DNA of 64,000 nt from Capsicum annuum (Eukaryota; Streptophyta; Magnoliopsida; Solanales; Solanaceae). Of the stretch, positions 54,232-64,000 are shown piece after piece (within the stretch, counting starts at the first letter, position 1; the number at the start of each line of letters is the position of its first letter). Made by a program: the position numbers and the translations under genes. Under the pieces are notes generated by a model. That model was not told the DNA's origin. It did not search any database and worked only from the letters and a program-made list of their open reading frames with translations. The DNA is taken from assembly GCF_002878395.1 (NCBI RefSeq), contig NC_061115.1, forward strand, positions 153,421,667 to 153,485,666, in the 5' to 3' direction.

Positions 54232-55876
54232 TGATGTTGGGTGTATTTATGCATTCTAGCGTCACTATTCTAGCCTATTTATCATTTTTTTGAGGATGAT
54301 TCTATACTATATTGGTTGATAATGAGATAAATATGTATAAATGTGTTAAAACATGTGTTTATATGGTTCCAAGTAAAGTCCAAGTGAGTTTGTACTTAAA
54401 AGAGTCAATTAGAGTTCAATAGAGAAAACTAGTCTTCCTAGATTTAGCTAGTTGCTTATCTAGTCTATCTTGTTGGATTCTATTGAGTTCTATGTGTTCC
54501 TTATGGTTTTAAATTTGTTATTATATGTCGAACAAGTTTTTAGGAGTTTACAAAGTTTTTATGAGTCAAATAAAGAGTGGAAACTTGAAGGGAAATATCA
54601 TGAAACCAACCTAGTCTAAGCTCTTGTTTTTTATTCATTGTAATAGGTTTAGTGTTGTTTATGCTTCTAATTCGTGTGGTGTGATGATGTAGAATGCTTT
54701 TGGAGATTAATATGATGATATTTTTATTTTAAATAGGCTTGTAAATCAATGAAAAGACACCATAAGACAAGGGATGGGAAGAGGAAGGGCCAACACTTAA
54801 CCAAAATTCGGAGGACAAATTCCAGAGAGTGCATGCATTTAGAATGCGTCACGTGCTCCATTCCTATGCAATACAGGGTTTGGTGCATGTCCCATTCCAT
54901 ATCTATAGAGGGTGCTACACATGATCCACTCCACACCTGGGGTTTCAAGCTAATTTGACTCTTACACGGACTTGGCTTACTCTTATTCTATATATACATG
55001 TTATATCACGTTTTTACATATCTTTTGACATAACTTGGAGATCAAGGGGCTACTACAACTTCATTATTAGGTTTTTATTAACTTTATTTAGTTCATACAT
55101 TTTTTAGTCATTAATTACAACCTAGTGATTACGATTATGACTATGTGTGGCTAAATACCCTCTTTCCGCGGTTGAATCCAAGAACATGATTATTATTGCT
55201 ATGGATTAAGTTTGTTTGCTTTTCTTATCACTATTAGTTGTTTTTTTATTCTTATTATAACTATTTTAAGGATTCACGACCCTTAGAATACATCTATTAT
55301 CAACTTTGTGAACTCGGGAGAGGGAACAAGGTGATAGAATATGGGAATAAGCAGAGTATGGTTCTTGATTCTTTATCAAACAAGAAACTTGAATTAGTAT
55401 CTAGGATAGGGATGTACCTAGATACCTTACTTGATTCATATGTAGGATGATATTTGTTAGGAGCTTAAGTTAACTATTACATCCCCGCTCAATGATGTAG
55501 GTTTAATGTTCAACTTAGGTAAAAGATTAGATGTTGGGAACCCGTAATCATTCAATTAACCCTACAAATCAACAACCAAGATAAGTAAGTTAACAAATGA
55601 AATCCAACAGCATAATATGATTGTTCAGAGTGCTTCGACCTTGGTTTTTCTCTTATTGATTGTCCCAAGATCTTTACTTTTCACATTGTATAATTTCAAT
55701 TTACAATTTCCAAACTCTTTATTTTGTTTCTCTCACATCAATTAAATCTTAAGTGTAAATTGAAATTAAACCGTTTCCAAATCTAGTCTCTATGGGATCG
55801 ATAACTCAGATTTTTTGAAGGTCATTATATTACTTGGTAGACCACGTACACTTGTATTTGTGCTTGGGTGTTGTCA
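54232..55876 (+). repeat. 3' LTR of A
   Basis: 1645 bp from TGATGTTGGG to GTTGTCA, placed after the hairpin and purine tract. It has a word array (54815-54945, GTGCTCCATTCC / GTGCATGTCCCATTCC types), a TATA box at 54989-54997, and a 3' part matched by the 5' LTR remnant. The 3' flank at 55877 is E1's LTR. Confidence 0.7.
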
Positions 55877-56101
55877 TGGTAACTGAGGCTGAACTGCTCT
55901 AGGTCTTCAGCTGCACTCCCTTTTTCTTTCGTTTGGCCCCTTTTTAGCTCCGATCCATATCTTTTCACCTTCTCAACTATATACGTGCAAAGTGTGGTTA
56001 TTAGTGCATTTAAATCATGATGATGTCTCATTTTCTTATACAAATCATGGTAGTGTGCACAAAAATTTGGTGCAATTGAGTGGTAAAATCACCACTCATC
56101 A
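55877..56101 (-). repeat. 5' LTR of E1, last segment
   Basis: Matches 28408-28633. The 710 bp between the two segments (27698-28407 in the intact copy) is missing, consistent with the deletion at about 49671. Confidence 0.85.
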
Positions 56102-58441
56102 AAGACCATAGGAACTTGTCTTTCTAACTACTAAACTGAATTGCTGGCTATACAGACTGAATTATACTAAAAGCTTATACTCAACTAGAGTATTCTGAAT
56201 AAGATATCTGAATAAGGAATTTTAATATAGCTATAACGCTGTACATGAAACATAGGCCTACGAAACATAAGCTGGGGTAGAACTACTAGGACTTAGGCAA
56301 TACAACTGTCACTTTCAAGCTTAGACATACTCCTCAAATACTACCTCAACCATACGTTTCCCACCAACACTGCACTTCACTTGAAACTACTTATAATCTT
56401 CACATGGGCATTGATGACCCTATCTACTGAAGTCTGAGCTAAATTAAATTCTTTCACTATATTCAAGCCTACTCAAATCTACAAAGTACTACACATAACA
56501 CCATAACACTAGCCTGAACCATGAATCCAATATCCCATGCAATTTTCACTACTTCATATCACAAGAATAACTCTTCTTACCCCTTCAATAACCAAAAACA
56601 ATCCTCTTGCTAGGAATTCACTAGCATACAATTCATCCATCCACTTAAATACCAAGAGGACATTCAAGCCTATAATTATAACCACATACGAACTTCTAAC
56701 CAAACACCCATAAAAGTATCTTTCTCATGTTCTCTAAACCTTTATCAATAACAACTTTTTTTGCACTATTCTTAAGAAGACACACATGGAATTCTAAACT
56801 AACCATGACATATATCAAAGCTCTACCTCAATTATCCTTCATACTTATAACCCGAGATACAACAAGCATGCAATAATCTTCCCCCAACATGGGAAATTTA
56901 CTCTCTCCCATCTAAATAATTACTCATCCCCACTATCATTACTTAAGGAGAGTTCACTGAAATCTTAGAACATAAGGACCTGAAACATAAAAGAATAATA
57001 TTCATAACTTGGACTCTTAATTGAGGCCTTAGGAATAGAGTATCAAAAGCATGAATTCATTAAAGAGATCAAAACTGAGGACATACATGACATGATCTAA
57101 ATATCACGATCATTAAGAGTGTAACATGAGTACCTGGAACTGAACATACTGTAAAACATGAGTACATGAGCTGCATGATTTGAGTTTGGAGTTCATAAAT
57201 TAATGAAATATTATTTATACTACTAATTAAACTGGAATTCCTTATACTGGGGACTAAAAGCATACATGATTCTATGGAAAATGCATGAATATAAGCTATG
57301 ATTATGGAGTTGACATGTAAGACATTAGTAGATATCGTGATGACTGAAGTACAAAACTTTGTACTGAGATAATAATGGGTCAAACATATTCCTCCCCTAC
57401 TGGCATTCTAGAATACATTGGAATTACTACTAGAATTTGAGAGCTTAACTCGGTTACTTATTCTATAATCTCCCCCTTAAATCAAATCCATCATTCTAAG
57501 TCTGTGGAATCCTTTTATAAACTCTAAACTGAACTGCAACCATTTTACTCTAGGGTCCAAGATCTAACAATACACATATATACTAAACTCACCCTGAAAA
57601 ACTACACCTGAAAGTGTAAAATCCACTGCTAGTACTTCATCTCAATTCACACTATTTAGAATTTCATATCTTACATTTATTAGCTCATTCTTCAAAGATT
57701 AAAACTTACATTCTAACACGTAACATGGATATTCCCAAACCTTTGATGAACCATAATACATCCATCATAGCCTAAAAATACCACATCTCCAAACTTATAT
57801 TTTTTCCTAAACAAGGAGAATTACCATTACGCCAATACTCCCAATATCATCATACCAAATTTTGAATCAACAAACTTAAATTCTTGCATGCACTGCTTCA
57901 ATCCTACAGATTCACCTTTCATACAAATATCCCCATGGATATATAATCTTCTAAATCCAGATAAACATTGTCCCCACTTTACTGCTGCTAAACTTCTAGG
58001 TGCATGCTTCTAACTCTAGGACATACGCCATCTTAGGATACTGAGAAGAGATTTGAAATCATATCTAACATTGGCTTAGTGTATAATTTTAATGAACGTC
58101 AATAAAGTCTTTCAAACTTTGAAACTTAAAAGCACTGCTGGGATACTTTCTAGCCTGTGTGTAATCTCATAACTGTCTGAGAAAGCTTTGTTTGTAGGAA
58201 TTTGAGCTTCACTGTTTCTATTACCTTAAAATAAGGCAGAGTTGACATGAATGGAGAAAGATGAGGATTTGTATAAATTTCTTGGAGAACACATCTACTA
58301 CACGAGTTGAGACATGAAAGAACAAAAATATTTCCTAAATGCCCTATAGCCTCTCAAAGAAAAGTACAGACATCTTTGTACTTTTCAGCAAGACTCTAAT
58401 AGACATGGCTTCATAGAGACCCTAGGATACTTGAACTCTAT
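56102..58441 (-). other. Internal region of E0 (5' part), no coding recognised
   Basis: AAGAC at 56102-56106 is E1's target duplication. The remaining 2.3 kb (minus-strand leader side) shows no gag motif, zinc knuckle or protease in any frame I tried. The first bases after the primer site resemble the leader of G. Confidence 0.6.
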
Positions 58442-58453
58442 GCTCTGATACCA
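58442..58453 (-). other. tRNA-Met primer binding site of E0
   Basis: The plus strand GCTCTGATACCA is the exact complement of TGGTATCAGAGC, four bases from the right LTR at 58458. This proves E0 reads on the minus strand. Confidence 0.9.
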
Positions 58454-59039
58454 AGTTTGTCATAACTCGAGACTACCTCTAGTCGTAACACGGTACTTAG
58501 AATCATAAGTGATCCCAAGCTAACCCATGAACTGGCATGATACTTGAGGAAAGATGTAATTGAAAAAAATTTACAATCTGATAAAACTGAGGAAAGAACT
58601 CAAATTACATGACTTACTCTAACTGACATCTATGAAGCCTAATTTACTATACTAATTATAGATAGCTGGAACATGCCTCCAACTACCACTAATCAATAGA
58701 TATGGAAAATAAAAAGTACAGACAGTACAAGAACTAAATCTGACTGGAGTACCCAAAATAGGAGAAATCATCACCTGCTGGATGGAAGCTGTAGCTATTA
58801 TATTATGATGTGTAGGCTATAATTGGTACCTCCATTATGAGAATATGTTGTAATACCTCGTACTTTTCCTAGCTTAAATTCTTTCCTAGAATGTCAAGGA
58901 CTGGCTTCAAAAAAATGAATACCATTTTATGCATATGCAATTTTCAAGATTTTGACTTTCCATTGTGTGAGAAATTGAATAAGCTTTCCATCTATACTAA
59001 ATTCATCCAAATCCGACACTCGCTTGAGAATTTAGAGCA

Positions 59040-59335
59040 TTTTTAAGTTGACAGTGTGCCACCTGGACTCTCAGTGCGTCACAGAGAAGGCAAAAATCAC
59101 AATTGTCACTTTTTAGTGAAGATCCGCAATCATGGCGCATCGTGGAGGAGTCCCGTTTAACATTTAGCAATTTATAGTGAGCCTCCACGATAATGACATA
59201 TCGTGGAGGTGGACAAAATTACATTCAAAAAGGGCTACCACGATGGTGGCACATCCTAGAGTCTGCCCAGTTCCCAATTGTCCAAATTTCAGTAAACCAC
59301 CGCGATCGTGGCACGTCGCGATGGACATCCAATTT
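59040..59335 (+). repeat. ATCGTGGCAC-type word array in the solo LTR
   Basis: Inverted GC-rich words recur: GCGCATCGTGGAGG, CCTCCACGATAATG, CATATCGTGGAGG, ACCACGATGGTGGCAC and CGCGATCGTGGCACGTCGCG. Spacing is irregular (about 47-70 nt). No clear TATA box follows within 100 bp. Confidence 0.55.
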
Positions 59336-61077
59336 AGAAAAATGATATGTTTTTCAGTTTCATTTAGAAGTTTAAAGAGGATATTTTGGTCAATTCCCAA
59401 GCTCTCAATCCATCCAAACATAAGATTTAAGCCTATTCTAAGCACTTTATGCCCAATTTCGTCCATTCTCTCTCAAAGAAAACCCTAGAGCTCAAAGCTT
59501 TCTCTCCAACAAATCAAAATCTTTCATAGCTTCTTCAAGAAAGCTCTCAATTGAGGATTCCCAAGACAAGATAATCAAGAACTCATCATCAAGAACTCAA
59601 ATAGGAATCAATAATTCAAGTTTCTTCATCTAATCCTCAATGAAGGTATGTGGAGTTTATGAACAAGGATCTTTTTTCATCCTTGTGCCTAAAATCAAGC
59701 TTTTTAATTTCAAATCATATGATTTTGGATGTTTATACATTGATTTTAAATTAGGGTTCATACCCATTATTGGTCTTTGCAAGATTCTGAGATTTCAAGA
59801 ATTTTAGAAGTTGAATTGTATGTCTATTTACATATTTTCATACCTATTGCAGTAATTTATAGATTTTGAGATGAATTATCATTATTTTCAATATCAAGCA
59901 TGATTTTTATGATATTTTGACATACGATTGAAGCATGAGTTATTACTCCAAGATTGAATGTTATTATTTTAAGAAAGATGATGCTTTAAGCATCCTATTA
60001 TCAAATTAATTATAAATCGTCAATAAAGCTTTGATCTTTCGATCATTGGAATAGCTATGAAATCCATTTTTCATATTATTACAGATTACAGAATTTAGAT
60101 CAGCTTTATTTATAGATTTTATCAGATAAATTCATAATTGGTTTTAGATAAACCCTTATGCTAGTTTTAAATTGGATTTCCAATAGAATGAGTGTAGCAA
60201 ATAAAAAGGGATAGTATTTAGCACCGAGCGGAAAGTGTAGGATTAGTGTGCCCTATTTTCTACAGAACTATGTAGCCAACATAGGTACAGATTTTTCGAT
60301 TATTCCCATTTATATATGGATGACAATTTTAGCTTGTGATCGATCACATGGAAAGTAGGTTATAATCCCTGGCAAGAGTATAAAACCTCTCCCTAACATG
60401 AGGTTTCTTCCTTAGGAGAATGAGATGTTGGAATCCACGTAGCTCGCACGGTTTATGTCTGTTAAGAGAAGCTCCCTTAAGATAAAGTGTTTTCCCTTAC
60501 AGATAAGCTTTTGAAAAAGTATTTTCCTTACAGAACAGTTTTTCCCTAAAAGTAAAAGCTTTCAGAATAGTTTTAAAGTATTTTTTCCTACTAGTAAAGA
60601 AAACCTTTGAAAGAATTCCCTTAAGATTAAGTGTTTTCCTTACAGCTTAGTGGTAAAGATTTTTAGGATAGTTTCTCAAAAAAGAATGTCAGAAAGCTTT
60701 TATAAAACTAAGTGTAAAGGCTCACAAAGTTTACTTAGATTATGTTTTATAGAAAGATATTAGCTACAAACTTCATCTCTCAACTTTTAGATTTCAGAAT
60801 TAAGAGTGGGTCCTTTCTACACTTAGACAGTACGATTTACAGAGTATTAGCACAACTTTCAAAACTAAATGTTATGACTAACTAGATTTTTAAGTATGAT
60901 TTGTTATTCATGATTATAGATTTTAGTATTTCAGATATGCCAGCTTATATGAGTCATTTACATTTAGCATGCATTGTTTTACAAATAATGATGATGAGAT
61001 GATGTTTTACTTATGCATTTCACCCCCATATACTCAGTATATCCTCAAAGTACTGATCCAAATATATGTCTATGTAC

Positions 61078-61096
61078 TACATTGTCTCATAATGTA
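61078..61096 (+). other. LTR hairpin of the solo LTR
   Basis: TACATT, loop GTCTCAT, AATGTA; 446 nt before the LTR end. It corresponds to the hairpins at 37399-37419 (G) and 24019-24037 (E0). Confidence 0.75.
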
Positions 61097-63833
61097 GATA
61101 TAAGTTCAGTTGAAGCATTCATACCATATTCAAATAGTTTGCAGCTTCCAGTCAGCAGATGATAAGTCCTTTTGATTCAAGGGATTGAGTCAATCATATA
61201 GTTTGAGCAGTATTTTATCTTTATTTATTCAGGCGTATTGATTTGGGATAGTTGGGGGTCATGTCCCGGCTACCTATAGTCAATACTAGTAGAGGGTTCA
61301 TAGACAACCAGTAGAGATAATGTATTGATTCCAGTGTTGTTTCATAAAAGCAGATTTGTAATCATTTTAAATTTAGTTCTATATTGATCAGATTTAGAAA
61401 AAAGTCATCTTCTGCTTATTTAGTTCAAATTTATGCTTTTTATTCAGTTGCTTATGAGTTATTCCAGTAGAAGGGTTAGCTTGGGGCCATTGTTATCCTA
61501 AGCATCGTGTGATATCTCGGGACCCACTTTTGGGGCGTTACAAATGTATCACATAGGCATATATGTGTATCAGTACTTCTGAAATGTACTGAGTAAGTGG
61601 GGGTAAATGTAATAAGTAAAACTGATTTCATACGTAATCTTAAAGCATGCATGTTAAGTGCAAGTAGACTCACCAAGAGACTTAAATAAACTGAAAGATG
61701 AAGTATCTTAAAACATGAATAACAAATGTAATCTGATAAGTTGGTTAATCACTACACTTAGTTTATTAAAGCTTTATTTTTGTGGAATAAGTAGAACTGA
61801 AGCTGAAAAATAGTAAAACTTAGTTACTGATTGGACACAGGGTATGAAACTACGTGATGGAAGCTGACATAACTTGAGAATCTGAATATAAAAATATACC
61901 AAGCACGAATACATAAAGATACAAAACCAAACATAACATATACTAAGCTGATCTGATTAACTGAATGACTGATACCTGAATACTGAATAACTGGTATCTG
62001 AATACTGAATAACTGGTATCTGGATACTGATTATATTATATTTGTATATTGATTAACTGATATTGAACTATACTTAGTCTGAATGACTGGACTAAAACTG
62101 TGGGATACTATGCTTATGAGGTAAGGACTAGCTAAACAGCATGAGATAACTGAGCATCAATGTGTGAAACTAGAATATCTGAGAATGCAAGACTAAGTAT
62201 ATATCAGTTATGTTACTGAGATAATCTGAGATTTGAAGTACTGAAATCTGTATAACTGAATATCTGAAAGTCTGTACACTTGTTCAAGAAAACCTGAACT
62301 GAAAATACACTAAATACTATACTAAGATGATGGGAGTTATATGTAACTTGCATAAACCATGTGAGCTTTCATGAGTCCACTATTTGACCCACATTGAGGA
62401 GGGTTGTTCTATCCTTGCCAACAAAATCGAACCTGAAGTATAGTGATCACTAAACAGATGTCCTGAAGGATTAAAGAGTCACCCTATACTGGTAGGTGCT
62501 CTATGAGATATGTGCCAATCCTAAATTGGTAGGAAGACATCTCAAACCTATGCTGGCTACGTAGTTCTATAACTCAAGGATTGTTACTAAGGGTCAAACC
62601 CTAAACTGGCAGGAATGTCCTATCCTTGAATTTGATCGATGCTGAATCCTACTCCCAATTGAATGAATCTGGAATCATAAACTAATGTATGCACTGATAA
62701 CTGATAACTAATAAACCTTTTTCATGGTATTCTAATAATAACAGTACATACAAATTTCGAGGTAATTATTAACATATAAATTGATAATGCTCATCATGAA
62801 TATGAATAGATGAGTATATTGATAAGATTCATGGATTAACTGTCCGAATACTTAGAAAGATAAATTTATGTAAATCACATAGGTATCGGGTGTTCATAAT
62901 CCACCAGTACTGAATGAGTATAAAATATGATATCAAACTTGAAATACAATATTAAGTGATTATGGTTCGAAGACCCAAACATGGGCATTTCATTAAACAT
63001 GTGAAAATCACAAACTTATACATGAGAATATCTTAAACATGAGGAAACAATAGGATTTCATTGCTAAATTCATGTCTTAGGGGAATTTACCCTGAATCAA
63101 CTGATCATGACATGGAAATTACACCACTCAAACATGATACAGTTCATTCTACTTGAAAATACTTGAAGATTCCTTGAGGATTTCTTGAACTTGAAGATTG
63201 AATTCCTTGATTTATTGAGAGAAAATCTTGAACTTTGTTCATGGAGTAAAGGGGAGGGTTTATACTTGAGAAATTTTGAGGAAGATGGGCAAATAATGCC
63301 CTTTTGGATGCTATAAATCGTCCTTTTGATGTTTGGGGTTGAGGGGAAAAGACCAAAGTTCCACTTGACCCTTAAGAAGATGAAACAGAGGGGGAATAAG
63401 CTCCAAACCATGTCCCATATCGCATTGAGAGACCGGCACTTCGTGACCAAATTGCAGACCCTTACTGCCTCTCACAAAAAATGTCATAACTTTTTGGTCA
63501 GGTATCGGATTAAGGCAAAATTGATATCATTGGAAAGGTAACTCAATATATATCATTTGGTGTGCCTTGATATGAAAAATTCCAAGTATATAAAAATTTA
63601 TACATGTTCAAAATTGACCCTTGTAGAATCAAATATCTAAACTTGGTCGAATCAAAGGCTCTTAGCTCAACTTTGCTCTAAATGATTTCTATGAATATTT
63701 TTTTACCTCCTAAGCACTTCACACACCAGAATAAATATCATGACACATATATTCACATACAAATTATGGGAATAGACCTTAAAGACATAGGAACGACGGT
63801 TCAAAGTCTAACCCAAAAATATGGGGTGTTACA

Positions 63834-64000
63834 AAAATATTAGAGGAGGCTAGACATACAATTAGTAAACTATATCTAAATGAAAAAATTGGGTCTTTAT
63901 TCAGGAGCATATTTAGGTGGGGGTTATTTCAAATTATGATCAACAAATTACCATGTAGTTAACTCTTTACGATGTTTATTATTTAAATCATAACGTGAAC
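63834..64000 (+). pseudogene. Continuation of the LINE-like endonuclease
   Basis: Right of E0 the plus strand resumes with RLDIQLVNYI and, in a shifted frame, VISNYDQQITM, which follows MEPFQEVRLIKNI at 23542-23580 in the expected order. AAAAT (63834-63838) repeats the left flank. The gene fragment runs off the window edge. Confidence 0.5.

Larger units (their letters stand above)
49671..55876 (+). mobile_element. Athila-like element A, gag-protease only, 5'-truncated
   Basis: The 5' LTR remnant 49671-50038 matches the last 360 bp of the 3' LTR (54232-55876). A tRNA-Asp primer site follows the 5' LTR. Gag and protease are recognisable (50172-52196); no RT, RNase H or integrase is seen. The 3' flank TGGTA has no partner at the left because the left end was deleted together with part of G and of E1's LTR. 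Confidence 0.8.
27206..56101 (-). mobile_element. Athila-like element E1, gag-protease only, inserted in E0
   Basis: The left LTR (27206-28633) and the split right LTR (34765-35257 plus 55877-56101) share TGATAACACTC and CATCA ends. Perfect 5-bp duplications AAGAC flank the whole (27201-27205, 56102-56106). The primer site on the minus strand beside the right LTR is tRNA-Asp-like. Gag and protease are present and decayed. No RT, RNase H or integrase is visible in the 6.1-kb internal region. Confidence 0.85.
58849..61542 (+). mobile_element. Solo LTR (chromovirus-type) inside the E0 LTR
   Basis: 2694 bp from TGTAATACCTCGTAC to GGGGCGTTACA, with flanks TATGT (58844-58848) and AATGT (61543-61547), a 5-bp duplication with one change. 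There is no internal region or primer site, so it formed by LTR-LTR recombination. It is related to G's LTR (same start, TTAGCACCGAG block, hairpin at 61078-61096) but is a different family. It carries GATCGTGGCAC-type words at about 59040-59335. Confidence 0.85.
23578..63833 (-). mobile_element. Ty3/gypsy-type element E0 (host of the nest)
   Basis: The left LTR 23578-26693 and right LTR 58458-63833 (the latter split by a solo LTR) are in the same orientation. A tRNA-Met primer site reads on the minus strand beside the right LTR and a polypurine tract beside the left LTR. Flanks share AAAAT (23573-23577 and 63834-63838), a probable 5-bp target duplication, if one base is lost or changed at the left LTR tip. 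Internal sequence (26694-27205 plus 56102-58457, about 2.9 kb) has no gag or pol that I can recognise, so it resembles a large non-autonomous derivative. Confidence 0.75.
58458..63833 (-). repeat. 5' LTR of E0, split by a solo LTR
   Basis: Segments 58458-58848 and 61543-63833 together match 23578-26693, from TGTCATAACTCGAGAC to GGGGTGTTACA. A 22-bp unit (TGAATACTGAATAACTGGTA plus TC) is duplicated here at about 61977-62020 but single in the left LTR. Confidence 0.85.

Noticed and set aside
56102..58441. Search for a host gene between E1 and the E0 primer site
   Set aside because: No frame longer than about 100 codons with a recognisable domain. The stretch is bounded by E1's target duplication and E0's primer site, so it is element interior.

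Overview
The window looks like gene-poor, repeat-packed nuclear heterochromatin of a nightshade-family plant (Solanaceae; Solanum-like is my best guess). The evidence is stacked Ty3/gypsy and Ty1/copia elements, Stowaway-like MITEs, a Mutator-like remnant, a LINE fragment, and a very AT-rich endogenous pararetrovirus of the solendovirus type known from tomato and tobacco relatives. I found no intact host gene, no rRNA or tRNA gene and no CRISPR array. Every coding stretch is broken by stops or frameshifts. Element names (Z, b, c, E0, E1, G, A) are labels for this report only.

Layout. 1-4031: 3' part of a minus-strand chromovirus (Z). 4032-6393: LTR, primer site and gag of an Athila-like element (b). 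6394-7035: minus-strand LTR fragment (c). 7036-8235: 5' half of a Mutator-like transposase gene, minus strand. 8252-8462 and 8826-9083: two MITEs. About 9090-15410: degenerate endogenous pararetrovirus, interrupted by a 100-N assembly gap at 11743-11842 whose two flanks are the same sequence. 15603-21956: a complete-ended minus-strand Ty1/copia element (sirevirus-like) with perfect AATAT target duplications; it keeps gag and an env-like ORF but has lost pol. 22120-23577: LINE-like fragment that resumes at 63839.

23578-63838 is one nested stack. Element E0 (minus strand, LTRs of about 3.1 kb, tRNA-Met primer site, no coding capacity seen) split the LINE-like sequence. Inside E0 sits E1 (27206-56101, minus strand, Athila-like gag and protease only), bounded by perfect AAGAC duplications 29 kb apart. 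E1's right LTR was then split by a tandem chromovirus G (LTR-internal-LTR-internal, 35258-49670) and by another Athila-like element A (49671-55876). One deletion at about 49671 removed the end of G, 710 bp of E1's LTR and most of A's 5' LTR. E0's right LTR also carries a 2.7-kb solo LTR (58849-61542), and the uninterrupted site is visible in E0's left LTR.

The most interesting signals are small structures recurring across elements: (1) a hairpin with an AGGA loop, 18-20 nt before the 3' LTR in five Ty3/gypsy elements, with compensatory stem changes; (2) a second covarying hairpin with a 7-nt loop about 390-446 nt from the 3' end of three LTR families; (3) arrays of GC-rich, partly palindromic words just upstream of the TATA box in several unrelated LTRs, including a 91/92-bp repeat shared by an Athila-like and a chromovirus LTR. 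All coordinates and match counts were made by eye.
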